From Paraphysomonas bandaiensis (Eukaryota; Chrysophyceae): DNA of 64,000 nucleotides. The notes under the pieces were generated by a model, which had not been told where the DNA came from, made no database searches, and was given only the letters and a program-made list of their open reading frames with translations. Shown here one piece after another: positions 22,901-36,977 of the stretch; the first letter of the stretch is position 1, and each line of letters starts with the position of its first letter. Where the stretch lies: assembly GCA_965644295.1 (NCBI GenBank), contig CBFFRP010000188.1, positions 1-64,000 of the forward strand. The letters are read 5' to 3'. The position numbers and the translations under genes are program-made.

Positions 22901-24420
22901 TTATATAATATTCTATATAAGTGTTTATCACGGTCTTATTACTAAGAGAATGTCAATTTCTAACAATGTTGCTTTGCCATTTCAATACAATAGAGACAGA
23001 GACTACAGTAGTCACTGTTTCGACCGAGATAAATAAATGTTCAATTGTCCATTACATAGAATCCGAGCACTTGAAACAAAGTGTCAAGCACAGAGAGTTT
23101 CCCTCACTGAGTTGAAAGCGATTTCAGAAGTGGAGGTCGAAAGTACGTGCCGAGCACCCTTAAATAAATGTTCAATTGTCCATTACATAGAATCCGAGCA
23201 CTTGGAACAAAGTGTCAAGCACAGAGAGTTTCCCTCACTGAGTTGAAAGCGATTTCAGAAGTGGAGGTCGAAAGTACGTGCTGAGCACCCTATGTTCAGT
23301 AGCTCGTCCACGAGACCCTCTTGCTTGTGGACGACATGTCGAAAGTACAGTTTCGTGCTTGTGTTAATGATGGAAATCATAACGTACCAGACAATTTTTA
23401 AAAGTGAAGCAACTGCTACAGCTGTTAGGCGTGATTATTCCTGAGGGGGAGGACACGGAAGTAAGTGAATCATCTTTCTTCAAGTATAAAATGGAAGCGA
23501 GCCATAAACAGAGAGTCTCCCAGATCACCACTGTTGCCAGAAACCGAGAAGAAAAAGACATTCGATTTTTTTCACTTGGGCTGTATTGCTCTTTACACAT
23601 TGCTCTGATATTGTGGCCGAACTTGTTCTCAATTGGGATTCAACTACGTTTTCTTGTGGCAACGATGAACACAACAGATTAAAAGTGCACATTGCTATTG
23701 TCCCTAGGGATGACTGGAACAAGGCCTCGCCTGAAAGAGTGGGTTCTCGACAAGGAATGTACATCAAAAAATATTTTCTTCATAACTCTGTAGGGGAGGT
23801 TGCTCCCCAGTTTATATTATAGAGGATAATACAATGGCTGAGAATGAATGCGATGTGCATAGAGTGGAAGTTCTTGGAACACAAATTGTGTAGGATCGTA
23901 TGGGTACATTGCCTTAACACTTACCAGAGCATGCAACGATAATTATTACAGGTGGTATATACATGCATGGAGGTAAACGTTTTATAAGATTATGTCTACA
24001 GGCTGGATCTCTCCAGTTCAAGACATTAATGAAAAGTGCCGTTGCACGTTTAGTACCGATCATGTTGGAGCGCCATTAAATCACAGAAGCAGAAATGGAT
24101 GACGCAGGCATTGTATCCTACAATGTGGAAGGCCAATTGCTGTCTGAAGAGCTTGTTATTAATCGCCGAAGAGCATGTGTCTTCTATGGTGACTGCATAA
24201 TTTCAGACAATACAGCTCACCGGCAGCGAATTCATGATGCTCCAGTCATTGCAACTGCAAGGCGTGCTGAACTCAGAAGGAAGCTACAGCAAAGCGGCTG
24301 CGTGATGCTCAGGCAGCCGTGGAAAGGGGACTTGCTGCACAAGCAAGAGCGGAAGAGAAGTTGCAGGCTGACCAAAGCAAAATAAGACCAAGAAAAGATA
24401 TTGTTACGAGGAATGTTCAT
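22900..24420 (+). pseudogene. Decayed mobile-element coding region (transposase-like remnant)
   Basis: Several plus-strand fragments in different frames look like one broken protein: a coiled-coil piece (LHRIRALETKCQAQRVS), a middle piece with ELVLNWDSTTFSCG then KVHIAIVPRDDWNKASPE, and YFLHNSVGEVAPQF followed after a stop by a DNTMAENECDVHRVEVLG continuation. The last piece is Arg/Ala/Gln-rich (RLRDAQAAVERGLAAQARAE). The NWD motif and the later acidic stretch recall DDE-type transposase cores, but this is inference. Multiple stops and frame changes show it is dead. It lies in a repeat-rich block next to an inverted duplication and minisatellites. I cannot name the superfamily. Confidence 0.45.
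23031..23291 (+). repeat. 131-bp direct tandem duplication
   Basis: The segment beginning AAATAAATGTTCAATTGTCC at 23031 is repeated at 23162 with very few changes (for example TTGAAACAAAG versus TTGGAACAAAG and GTGCCGAGC versus GTGCTGAGC). It lies inside the decayed transposase-like region, so it duplicates part of the coiled-coil fragment. The near identity suggests a recent event. Confidence 0.9.
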
Positions 24421-24598
24421 CTATGTGACTATATGACGCCGAGAGGCGTCAGTACAGACTTGATAAAGCAATCGAAGCACTCAGAACAATTGACGACAAT
24501 GAGGCAATGGTCAGCCTGCAACTTCTCTTCCGCTCTTGCTTGTGCAGCAAGTTCCCTTTCCACCTCTGCCTGAGCATCACGCAGCCGCTTTGCGTCAG
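24292..24598. repeat. Inverted duplication of a coding fragment (two arms of about 85-90 bp, about 130-bp spacer)
   Basis: The plus-strand arm at about 24292-24375 (AAGCGGCTGCGTGATGCTCA to GTTGCAGGCTGACCA) reappears reverse-complemented at about 24508-24598. Both arms translate, on opposite strands, to nearly the same peptide (RLRDAQAAVERGLAAQARAE and RLRDAQAEVERELAAQARAE). The arms could form a hairpin. It may be the tail-to-tail remains of two element copies. Confidence 0.85.
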
Positions 24599-24599
24599 C

Positions 24600-25240
24600 C
24601 TGATGAGCACAGAGTGAATACATACATCATACAATACTTATATAGTCCCTGTGTGCCGTATGGTGCGCACAGAGTGAACGCATATATCATATACCACATA
24701 TATAGTCCTTGCGTGTTGTATGAGGGGCTAAGTGTGACACTCCACACCATATAACACAAACATAGCCCATGTGTGTTGCATGAAGAGCACAGAGTGAACA
24801 TTCACATCATATATCACATATAGAGTCTCTGTGCGTTGCGTAAAGTACACACAGCAAACATACAGATCATATACCACATACATGGTCTCTATGTGCTGTA
24901 TAAAGCACGGTTGCACCATGGTGCTCGCAGCGATGCACAAGCAGCCCCGAGACGGTTGCCCGCCACTAGTAGTATATAGCAAGTCCAGTTATTAGTTAGT
25001 CTATAAATGTAAAACTAGTTTCTGCACACAGCCGTTCTCATGTAATAATCAGACTTTCTCACTGCTGTATAAAGCACGCATAGTGAATATACATAGTGTA
25101 TACCACATCTATATCACATCGTCCCAGTGTGTGTATGAAGTACACAGAGCGAAGACACAGAACATATACCACATCTCTAGACCTTGAACTGTTGAATGAA
25201 CACACTGAGTGCATACAGAAAACATGAACCACACATAGTG
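24600..25240. repeat. Diverged minisatellite, period about 60 bp
   Basis: Units of about 60 bp share the pattern GCACAGAGTGAA, CATACATCATATACCACATA, then TATAGTCCCTGTGTGTTGTA. At least five run from about 24605 to 24905, and about three more from about 25065 to 25235 after a 150-bp interruption. Copies are clearly diverged, so the array is old. Confidence 0.75.
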
Positions 25241-25254
25241 TCACTATATAGCTG

Positions 25255-26255
25255 GTTAATAGGTAATCTATGCTGATATGCCATAAGATGGCGACTTCAA
25301 CTTTCGTGAAAACACAGTCCTATAATATTGAAACGAGAATACCTATAATAATAAAAATAACAAGGTTATGTGTTGGCAATAGCATCATAATAATATAAAA
25401 CAGCAAAATGCAACAAGAGACAATGTAACGCACTTACATACTCTTCCACTCAATCGCACTTACACTTCAACGCAGATGATACAAACACAGTGAAGCCATA
25501 TATCCCACAGATGTGATCACCTCTGCTGAAAGCATCAACTGCAATGAGATCCCTCGCACTCTTCGACCACCTGAAGGAGATTATATCCATATACACACTA
25601 TGAATAATGACCTTACAGGAAGTGACCGCAACTCTCAGCACATCACCAGGTTCAGTAATACCAGGAACACATCCCTCTCACTCCCCATCATATGATGTGA
25701 CTAACCATCGGAAGCATCCACTCTATGTATGGGTGTGTTTATTCTGACAGGATTTGACCTAACACTTCATTCCTATGATTCTTTCCCTGGTCATGTATGT
25801 ATGTGTCTGTACATGTATGTACAGTATGTCGTATGTACTGTATGTGTATGTATGTGAAAATCCAAATCTGATAAAAACTGAAGAAAAAAAATGACACTTC
25901 CGAAAAACAGCGACTGATATATACAGAAAAAATTAGTTATTTCACATACAAAACCCCACATATAAATTATTTTCTGAGTAGAAAAAGGGGATTTATATTT
26001 TGTTGGAAAAAAATTTCTTCTATTGTATTCCACTGTATTCTATTGTATACATAGGAAAAAGAGTGGCTGATATTGTCATACTTTGAAGCGTATAAATTCA
26101 TACATAAGCTCGTATGGTCCAGTCCAGTCTCTCGTCTCATACATACATACATACATACATATACATATACTCACATGAGCTCAATGGCAGTGTAATGAAC
26201 CATCTCATACATACATACATACCACTATTATATTAAATATATTAAGTAAATTAAT
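25255..26255. other. Intergenic region upstream of eIF3k, with ATGT/CATA microsatellites
   Basis: No gene recognised. Short tetranucleotide runs lie at about 25793-25855 (ATGTATGTGTCTGTACATGT) and about 26139-26162 and 26208-26222 (CATACATACATACATACATA). The latter end about 35 bp before the eIF3k start codon and may sit in its promoter or 5' UTR. Confidence 0.6.
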
Positions 26256-26972
26256 ATGTCAACTTGTGTTTTTACTAAACCATGTGTAGATCAAGAGATT
26301 AAATCACTCTCTGTAAGTGATCCCTATAACTTTATCAGTGGATTGGAGGGATATGTCAATGAGCAGATATCAAACACCACATATGACTTTATAGCCAATA
26401 AATCTCTATTAAAGTTATATCAGTGTTATCCTGAACTTCAATCTATTGATAAGATTGCTCAAGTATTGGTACTCTCATTGATGCGTCTCCCATCCACTGA
26501 TTACTTGGCTCTCTCTTGTCTCGTGCCTGGAAGATTGATGGCTTCCAATCAAAACTTGAAGGCAATACAGACATGCTCAGATTTACTAGAATCGGGGAAA
26601 TTTCCTGAAGTTTGGGATCATATTAGAAGCTGTCCTGATGCCTTTAATGTCAAGTCATTCAATGATCGCATTCGTGCGTTTATTCTCGGGAACATGTGCC
26701 TCACCTTTCGTAATACTAAGGTGGAGCAGTTTTGCCAAATGCTAAGCCTCAGTGAGTCAGAAGTAATGCAGTTATCTGCATCCTGCCCTGGACAGTTTGA
26801 GGTAGGAAAGAATAGTTGCTTTTGTGTAGTTTTAAATGAATTCTCTCAGGTTAAGTCTGGCGTCGTTACCTTCCATTCCACTGAGACGCATGGTGCTGGC
26901 AATAAATTTGAAGGAAGCCTAAGATTAGATGAAATTCTTCGACTGATGAAAACTGTGAAAACAATCGAGTGA
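26256..26972 (+). CDS. eIF3k: Eukaryotic translation initiation factor 3 subunit K
   Basis: The N-terminal region has the eIF3k pattern: FISGLEGYVNEQISNTTYDF then ANKSLLKLYQCYPEL. This is followed by the PCI/HAM-type helical core with a LMRLPSTDYLALSCLVPGR segment, DLLESGKFPEVWD and a winged-helix-like end. An in-frame 48-nt intron is likely at 26802-26849 (GTAGGAAAG to TTCTCTCAG). Removing it deletes a Cys/Phe-rich insert that family members lack and leaves about 222 aa, the usual size. The protein is a peripheral, non-essential subunit of eIF3 that binds eIF3l. The start ATG at 26256 gives the expected N-terminus. High confidence by family pattern. Confidence 0.9.
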   Translation: MSTCVFTKPCVDQEIKSLSVSDPYNFISGLEGYVNEQISNTTYDFIANKSLLKLYQCYPELQSIDKIAQVLVLSLMRLPSTDYLALSCLVPGRLMASNQNLKAIQTCSDLLESGKFPEVWDHIRSCPDAFNVKSFNDRIRAFILGNMCLTFRNTKVEQFCQMLSLSESEVMQLSASCPGQFEVGKNSCFCVVLNEFSQVKSGVVTFHSTETHGAGNKFEGSLRLDEILRLMKTVKTIE

Positions 26973-27517
26973 ATGTATTTAATCGCGCATTTTTCTTAAC
27001 TGTCACTCAGTGGCATGGGACGGAGAGTGTTAGGAGCGAAATTGCATATATTTTGATAATAAGCAGAAACGACAATGTGCAACCTAAGTATGTTTCATTG
27101 CATATTTTCACATGAGCCATATTGAAGCAGTTGATTCTTGCGCGCTTATTGTTATGAAGTTGTTGCTGGTTTTTAGTTGCAACGTTTGAGGCTGTCATGA
27201 AAGGCAGAAGTCTACTTTCCTTAAATTCTATTAAATCAGTAGTTAGACACGACAAACAGAAATTAGATCTCTGTATTAGCTATATATATTACGTTATGTT
27301 GTGTTTTGGTCGTAATGTGACGTAGTAGAACGTGGAATCGTATTTCCATACCTATATCGAATACTCTTGAAACAATTACATAAGCTGAAAATGCGGATAC
27401 TTTTATCAGTCCACAATTAATTACTAGACAAAATATAGTTATATATATTGTCCTATATACTAAATGCTAAAATTAAAGACAAGTAAGACCTTGCTAAGGG
27501 GAATAATGAACATCTGA
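26973..27517. other. Intergenic DNA downstream of eIF3k
   Basis: AT-rich sequence without a recognisable gene. It ends at the terminal repeat of a transposon remnant at about 27518. Confidence 0.55.
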
Positions 27518-28010
27518 TTAAGTAGTGAATGTCTGATTATTAGCAATATAGGCGTGTAAGAGTCAGAACTAGAGTAGCAATACCATGTAACTAACAAGTG
27601 CTTTACTCTGACATCCTACTATTTAACGCTACGAAAGCTGCTTGTGCGTCACCGCAAGCACAAAGGTGCAACCACTTTTGTTCTCTGTCCTTTAGATGAA
27701 CTGCCCGGGTGCTTGACTTCAGCAGGCAGTCCAATACCCCAGATGTCCTTCAGGTGGGCCCATTCCCGGATGCCTGTTTCTTCATCAGGGGCCCAAAGAC
27801 GTCTACAGAAGTGACACTTATCAGTGTCCCTTGTACCACACAAGCATTTGGCTATGAATGAGCAGAACAATATCTACTGACTATATATGCGGCTCACGCA
27901 TATATATTTTCCTGGAGAAATGTCTCCGGTAATTATCCCCCTAACACCACGAAAAGGTGCGACTCCGACTTTGTTGAGGGACATTTGATTATATTTAATG
28001 GTTCGGATTG
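27518..28010. mobile_element. DNA-transposon remnant: long terminal repeat module plus transposase C-terminal fragment (minus strand)
   Basis: The terminal module GTAGTGAATGTCTGATTATT, AGGCGTGTAAGAGTCAGAAC, TGTGCGTCACCGCAAGCAC, AGGTGCAACCACTTTTG is shared with 34045-34200, 54935-55045 and (inverted) 56095-56265. A minus-strand reading frame (27870 to 27649) runs into it and encodes a Cys-rich piece (CHFCRRLWAPDEETGIREWA then HLKDIWGIGLPAE). The same peptide pattern (IREWAHLKGIRGIGLP) recurs in decayed form at about 56000. The adjoining block CACGAAAAGGTGCGACTCCG (27943-27990) is also shared with about 55905-55945. One end and part of a coding tail are present; the other end is lost. Confidence 0.75.
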
Positions 28011-28411
28011 AACACTTAATCAGGGATCGATCTTTTGTTGATGAGAGGTGTGTTTGTGGTGTGGTGTCCATTAGTTGGATAGGGCGGCGGAAAACTAGAT
28101 GTATTGAGAATCGAGATACATTATTCACTATTCAAACGAGTCAACATTTAGTCGTACCTCGTCACAAATGGTGCTCACTATAGCTACGCATTACAGGACA
28201 GCTCATATGGTGACTCACTCACATTCGTAGCATGGTAAAATGAGAATTAACCATTAACTTATTTTTACATTATTACTCAAGTAGAAGTTCAGCAGCTGTG
28301 GCCGAACGGCCAAAGTCACCCAATATAATGCTTTTTCACAGAGGACTACTTTGTATATATCCAAATAAGACATATCCACGGACGAATATTCTAGAACAGA
28401 CTATAATGATA
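28011..28411. other. Intergenic DNA downstream of SF3B3
   Basis: No gene recognised. Probably the SF3B3 3' region plus old transposon-flanking sequence. Confidence 0.5.
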
Positions 28412-31400
28412 CTAGAGTAGGCTATTCCTTGTTTCTTCCAGCTTCTTCATGATTTCTGTGGGAGTCCTGTTGAGGCTATCAGCAATCTCTTCCTGTTTTG
28501 AAGCAGGCATACGTGCATATTGTTCGCAAAGGTCGCCATCAACCGTATCTTTCACAGGCTGGAAATATGATCTGTATGAGCAGTGGTCTCTACGAACGAG
28601 ACTGGGACACTCCTGCCGTAGACACAACTCTAGATGCTGGAATAAATCCAAATCGTCCGTTCTACGAAAAGGTACAAAAGCGTATATACCACCCATGACA
28701 GTTGCCGCAATGATAGCTTGATCTCCCCCGGACACAAGCGAACTCTTCACCATCGCCGTCACCATTTCACCAACATGGAAGTGTGTCAAAATCTGCGCTT
28801 TGGTAGGGGCGCCATTCAAAAGGCCTTGATCCCAAAGCAACCTGGACCCCACCGGGTTATCGATATTATCATTAGTTTTGTATGGCAGCTGGAGAACCCA
28901 GACATTTCCAAACTTGTCTGCTCCGGCAACAGTGTCGTAGTCAAGGATACAGGATGAAGTCATGAATCTGGGTACATCACCATGAGCGCGACATACTAAC
29001 TAAAGCTGAGATTACCTTGGTGAGCACTCATTCGCAAATATAATCAGGGAGTTGTCTTGCTTTCTGTACTTGACAAAATGCACCGATTCGGACAAATCAT
29101 TGGCGTATATCCTATCGCCGTTGACAAGTAGTTTCACAATACCACTCGAAAACCCCTTGTTCTCACATTTTTTCAGAAGCTTTTTCTTACCGAGTTCGAA
29201 TAGTCGCATCGATTTACCAGCACCTGTATCAAAAGTATTAGTCCAGCATTTCCAAACCAGGAAGAGAGAATTTACCAACTAAAAGCTTTCCCTGAAATTC
29301 ACACATTGCCATTGGAACTTCTTCCAAACATGTCTTATGAAGGAGCTGCAACCTATTCTCACGAAAGCGATAGACATGAACGTATCCTGAATAAAATTTA
29401 AGAGTCTCATAATGGCAGTATGTACAGTCCATACCGCACGCAACGCTTCTGGGATGAAGAGTCATATCCTTCGCAGTCCCTACAACTATGAACCTTTCCT
29501 CCGAAACATGAGAGAAGACACATGTACAGATAGAAAACGCAGCTTCATTGTCAGTTAACTGAAGAAGCTCCAGAGTGGAATTTGATACAGGATCCATTAT
29601 TCGAACACAGGAGGCCCAATGACCATCAGTTGGTGGCACCAACCCACGAATAGGAATGCCATTTTTAAGGTCACTCTCTCTTTCAGTTTTCTCTTTAGAC
29701 TCTTCAGTTTCCATACAGCCATTAGAAACGTCCATCACTTCACTTTCATTGATTCCGTTTTGAAGCTTCGACTCAGAACTAGAAGTCCCCAGTAATTTCG
29801 TCGTGACCTTTGCTGCCTTTTCCTTCTCATCCTCCCCATACTCATTGTGATCAGTCTCTATAACTGCCACATAAGTAGTGTCCGGAAGCCGTATCATCTT
29901 TCGCGGAGTGTGCCGCAATGGGTGCACTGTCTGATTGAACATTGCACCGAGGTTGTCTATCGCTACAATACGCAGGGTATTGGATACTATCACCACCACA
30001 CCCTCAGGACAAACTTTAGATGCAAAGTTCGATGCGAAATCAAGAGTCTCATACGATATGGGTGCCTGGAAGTATCTGCCTTGATAATTGCATAGCAACC
30101 ACGATCGTGTTGACAGTGCAAGTATCCCTCGACGACCACGCACCATCACTCGAAATAATTTAACTGGTTTTACACCCAGAACACGTTGTCTTGAGTTCGA
30201 TATAGTTCCCGCGGTTCTATCCACTGAGTATCTACAAAGCATCCCACTTACAAGACCGACGTGCAGGTACATGGTCAACGAACTAGACGAACTTTCTGCC
30301 TCTGGTGTAATAGCGCCGGACTCGCATTCCATGTGAACAAGGCAGACAGACTCGGGACGTTTTGAAAGCGATAATGTCGATCTCATGACGAGTAAATCAT
30401 CGGGTTCCAAGGACAGGATTAGTACCGTGTTGTCCCAGCTCCCCACTGCCAGAAAGGGCGACCTTAGCATTCCTGGTGGCACCTCACCAATGTCCAAACA
30501 TGCTACCTCATGCCCTAGATCATGAGTTTTCATTTCAACCAACTGACCCGCTTGGTCAATCTCAAAGTATATTAACTCCCCGCCCGCAAGAGACACGACA
30601 ACCTGTCTAGAGTTGGCGGATGCTTTCTCGATCTGCTTTTTTCCAGGAGTTTTCCAATCACTGATGCGATGGTCACCGTTCCCATTCATGTCAGGACGAA
30701 TGTGTCTGATACCAGTTGGATGGACCTAAATGAAGGAAATTATTCAAATTAACACAAACAGTGAGGACCAAGATGTATACCTGTAGCAGTGCATTGTCAG
30801 CCAGTAGCACCACATCTAAAGTTGGAACGGATGCCAGGAAGCCAGAGTCCGTAAATTCCTCAATAGTATCCCCAATTGAAAGTACGAGAGTAGAGTTACT
30901 AAAAGATACTATAATATACTTATCGTACTCGCTGTTTTGTTGACTACGGACTGTCCATACTGCGCTCGGCCTTCCCGGCAGGTCTGATAACGCCATCTCA
31001 GTCACTGAGATGCCGTGCCGTAGTACACGCAACGAGGATCTATTTCCCTTTCCACAAAGTGAATAAATCTGGGGCGTTCCTTCCCCGCTTAAGTCATCAA
31101 CCATCATGTCTGTCACCGGCGCCATTGACTCAATCTCGTCCGTGATGGAAAGGTTCTTGAGGACAGGGGATGCAGTGAAACTTACAGCAACGCGACAGGC
31201 AGAAATGGAGTCATGGCCCAGCTCTTCGTTCATCTTTTTATCAACGCTGTGAGCAACTACGGTAGCCTCGTCCTCTCCTAAGTTCTGAAATCTCAGCAGC
31301 AAGTGATTTCCGAATTCGCTAGCTGAGAATAACATCGCCGTATTGGTGATACAGAGAGAGACGGCTGGAGGTAGTGTGTCAAACACTTTCACGACCACAT

Positions 31401-32537
31401 CAGTAACAGTCTTGTCGGTGGGATTCCACGCGAGATTTACCATATAAAGGTCACCTAGTTCAGACTGGAGCATGAAGAAGAAATCTCCATTTTGCTTGTG
31501 CATTGCAGCAGACGTAATGAGCAACCCCTTCTGCACAGGCATGTCGCTTCGACGGGGCAAGGCAGTACGTACCTCAGGGTGCCCACGGTTCCTATATGCT
31601 ACCCAATTCTCCCCACACATCAGCACACCGGAGGGTCCATCAACACCCCCAGGAACGGTCAGCAGCATGTTGGCAGCACGAGAAATCGGCTCCGAACACT
31701 TACGTACGACTTGGCTATTATCCAAATCAAGCTCGTAGTAGGTGAGGCTCTTAACTGCCTTCACTTCTGCCTCTCTTGATTGGCCGTTCACAACTTCTCT
31801 CTGCTCTAGTTCTATCATAGCAAACATAGGATTGCTAAGTCCGACATCGACACCACATATTGAAAATACGATTGTTTCCGCTCTATGCGCCTCCAAAGGA
31901 GATGATATGGATAATCCATTGGCTGAGTCTGGGGTGGTGATACACACAAACCTCTGCTTCTCAATACTCGCTGAAATCAATATCAGATAATAATAAAATC
32001 ACTTGAAGACTACCTATCATTAAGGCTCGCCCCATCGGGTCAGCGGCAAGATATTGTCCAGGGGCATATCTACGGCACCCGGTCTTACCGATACCTTTAC
32101 ATTGCACAGTTTTCCAATCATTTATCTCCATATCATACTCGATTATAGTTATCTTCCCAGAGTCTGATCCAACAACCACATAATCCTTATTCACACCTAC
32201 TCATACATACCACTATATCATGTATATCATATGATTATATGGTAGATATACATACCTTGTATGCGGTATGTTAAGAGAGACTTAATGACAGCGAAGAGAG
32301 GCGTCTCGCATATAGAGATTAGCTTTCCATATTCATCTGGTCTTAAGAGTTCTAATGTACTTCCTCTAGCAATAACTATCTCTTCATTATTACGACATGA
32401 AAAATTCCCTGTATATATAGAGAGAGTGATGAGTATGTATGTATGTATGTATGTATGTATGTATGAGGGCTCATCGTACCGTGTATAGCAGTTATGATAG
32501 CGGATGGCTTCTGTAAATTAAGTGAAAGTAAATGCAT
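28412..32537 (-). CDS. SF3B3: Splicing factor 3B subunit 3 (SF3B3 / SAP130 / Rse1), multi-exon
   Basis: SF3B3 is a WD-type triple beta-propeller scaffold of the U2 snRNP SF3b complex that holds SF3B1 and SF3B5. The predicted start at 32537 gives MHLLSLNLQKPSAIITAIHG, matching the family N-terminus. The next exon (about 32410-32260) gives EEIVIARGSTLELLRPD, then DYVVVGSDSGKITIIEYDME with CRRYAPGQYLAADPMGRALM. The large exon at 31980 has SISSPLEAHRAET, VDVGLSNPMFAMIE, TVPGGVDGPSGVLMC, RSSLRVLRHGISVTEMALSD and SIGDTIEEFTDSGFLASVPT. The 30689 exon has WKTPGKKQIEKA, SRQVVVSLAGGELIYFEID. The last exons cover ASEFGN-type propeller and CTD elements and end at KKLEETRNSLL. Length (about 1,250 aa) is normal. 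An acidic/Ser insert near 29690-29830 looks lineage-specific. Confidence 0.93.
32429..32466 (+). repeat. (GTAT)n microsatellite in SF3B3 intron
   Basis: About eight GTAT units near the 5' end of the SF3B3 gene, inside the intron between predicted exons 1 and 2. On the minus strand this reads (ATAC)n, the same motif family as the long array just upstream. Confidence 0.85.
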
Positions 32538-32676
32538 TGTGTGGAGCTGAAGTGACACCTGTAGAAGTGTATATGAGATCAGCTGCACTGCATGAACTTC
32601 ATATGAGTTTAAAGTGAAGACAGCCTTGCAAACAATAAATACACTGTACTCATATACACATACCTACCTACATACT

Positions 32677-32749
32677 ACATACATACATACATACATACAT
32701 ACATACATACATACATACATACATACATACACTATACATACATACATAA

Positions 32750-32780
<31 letters not shown>

Positions 32781-33023
32781 CATACATACATACATACATA
32801 CATACATACATACATACATACATACATACATACATACATACATACATACATACATACATACATACATACATACATACATACATACATACATACATACATA
32901 CATACATACATACATACATACATACATACATACATACATACATACATACATACATACATACATACATACATACATACATACATACATACATACATACATA
33001 CATACATACATACATACATACAT
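32677..33023. repeat. (TACA)n tetranucleotide microsatellite, about 345 bp, upstream of SF3B3
   Basis: Some 80 or more CATA/TACA units with one interruption (ACTATACATACATACATAAT at about 32730-32750). It starts about 140 bp upstream of the SF3B3 start codon. ORFs reading Tyr-Ile-His-Thr or Met-Tyr-Val-Cys across it are artefacts of the repeat. Confidence 0.97.
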
Positions 33024-34040
33024 TCATACGGACTGCTTTATCTTCGGAATTATCGCTGGCTCTACCATTTTTCCAGAAGGTCTTCGCGAAGTCAGGGCAC
33101 CTAGTGTTTAAGTTGCCTAGTATGTCTTCTATCAGAGTATGGCTGTGAGCTTCTGATGGAGGGGAAGCTCCAGGGACCCTCTGATGAACATGAGAGTATG
33201 GTATATGAGGCTATCTTATATAAAAGACGCCCATATTCTTGCATGATATGGTAGTTCATTGCTATCGGTAGTAATGTTGTCCATGATTATGTCAATTTAC
33301 ATGTAGTGTAAGTATATCCGAGAACGGAGATTGACTGTCGTACAGCTGCCGTATCCAGTGTTAAGATATATATGGAGTACCGGAACGGTCATGTGTACTC
33401 CATTCCTACATCCCAGCCGTCTCCGCCACTCGTGTTGCTCACGAAGTGTTGGAACATACTCCCGACTGGTGTGTTCTGTTAACGGACGCATGCTTGGAAT
33501 CCTATTTTGGGCGATTCCGGTTACTGGCTGACATACCGAAAGTGAATATTAACACTCTGGTGAGCTGAAGACCAGTTCTGGAATAGGTGATACAGTAGCC
33601 AGAATGGTCTTGTCAAAACGAAAAGCGCTCGCTTTTTCTAGTTGGGAAAATTTGAAAAGCCGGGTGCGGAGCAGCGTGTGGAAGTTTAGTTGAATCGCTT
33701 GCTAGAAGTTCTCTTTCTATCATTCCGTCTATTTTAGCTAGTTTTCTTGTTTTGAAATATTTCGTGGCCTTGCTTCTCAGTAGCTACTTTGACTTTATAA
33801 TTGGATAGTACTTTAGAAGTATACCCATTCGCCCCTTAGGTACACACACGATCTCTGCACAGAAGTACAATACTATGAAAACACTAATTAACATTAACAG
33901 TGAGGCACTTTAAAATCATACTTATATCTTACAAAACAACAACTGCAGAACATATTAGAGCAGAACACATTGAGTACTTATTCTAGTTAGAGCTGGTATG
34001 CCCTAACCCCGAACTGCACCATAGAGAATCTTAGGTAGAG
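33024..34040. other. Intergenic DNA
   Basis: About 1 kb with no recognised gene. Short ORFs at 33297-33531 lack protein-like support. Confidence 0.55.
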
Positions 34041-34044
34041 TGAA

Positions 34045-34200
34045 TGTCTTGTTATTAGCAATAGGCGTGTAAGAGTCAGAACTAATGTAGTAAAACAATT
34101 TAACTACTAGTGCTTAACTCTGATATCCTACTATTTAGTGCTACGAAAGTTGCTTGTGCGTCACCGCAAGCACCAAGGTGCAACCACTTTCGATCTATCA
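34045..34200 (+). mobile_element. Solo copy of the transposon terminal repeat module
   Basis: This 155-bp copy (AGAGTGAATGTCTTGTTATT to GGTGCAACCACTTTCG) is in the same orientation as the copies at 27518 and 54935. No coding remnant follows that I can recognise, so this is a stranded end. Confidence 0.85.
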
Positions 34201-35373
34201 CTCAATACCTGACATCTGATGACTTCAGGAATACAGAATCCTAAGCAGTACATGTTCAAAATTGTACTACACATTAAGGTAACCGTTAAAATTCAAATGT
34301 AAGCAGTGATACTTTTAAAGCATAACACATAACAATTCGTATATTGTAGTTAGAACTAGTAAGGTAAAACTAATAGTAATGATGTATAGTGACCGTATAA
34401 GAGTCAACGAATGAGAACATTTGACCATAGCTGAAAATTGTGTCTGTTCAACCGTGACCATAGAGAATATGTATGGTTGGACATGGTGATTGCTTAGGTG
34501 GTATTATATTATATTATAATATAAGGAACTATAATATGTGAATTCAGTAATTATGAGTTCAATTAGTTGGAAAAGTCTAAACAATATCAAATCGAACATG
34601 GTAGCGAGTTTTATTTCTAGCAAAACTGTCATGAAATAATTATCTATATTCGATCAGTGTGGAGTAGTCAATTGAACTAAGCGCATGAAGATGTGGTTGA
34701 TAAGGAAAAGAAATATTATAGACTGGAGCTAAATGCTAGTATAAGTATCAAGAAATCCTGACGGAGTGGCTGGAGCACACCTTCCAGACAAAGTGGCCGA
34801 GTGTAGCCAATTTTAGACGCAACTTCCAGACAAAGTGAATTACATCTTGTCGTATTCACGTGTAAAATACATGTAAGAGGTATACATGAATCAGTGAATA
34901 ATATTAATTTGTTACTCATATCATTGGGAGAATATGTCGTCATAAGTCAAATAAAGATCCTATATATAGACATAACAAAATAAGGACTATACAAACCATA
35001 CCAACATAATCCACGAATTTCTGTGTTAATGAAAATCTCTAAGTGAATATATCACTTTCAGTCATGCTTATTATATCAGATCTCATCGCCTAGATCATAT
35101 GTGGCATAGCTTGAATTCATTTCACGGTTGTGGACATTATTCGAAATTAGAACAGCAATTTCGGTGCTTTAACCATGTTTGAATATGCTACTATTCTTGC
35201 CTGTATGTAGACAGTGAACACATGTACACTCGATATTCTACAATGATAACATTTGTCACATACAGTATTGATTTCGTATATGGGACGATTATATATTGAC
35301 TTTAAAAAGCCTAACTGATAAACAAAATAGTCTCTAAGCTTTAAAATCTCAATATTCGACACAATAAAACAAT
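34201..35373. other. Intergenic DNA downstream of GMD
   Basis: AT-rich. A short direct repeat CTTCCAGACAAAGTG occurs at about 34780 and 34823. No gene recognised. Confidence 0.55.

Positions 35374-36977
<1,604 letters not shown>

Noticed and set aside
28449-31990. Plus-strand ORFs across SF3B3
   Set aside because: Antisense shadows of a well-recognised gene.
32614-33111. Long ORFs of repeated Tyr-Ile-His-Thr or Met-Tyr-Val-Cys
   Set aside because: They are translations of a (TACA)n microsatellite, open in several frames on both strands.
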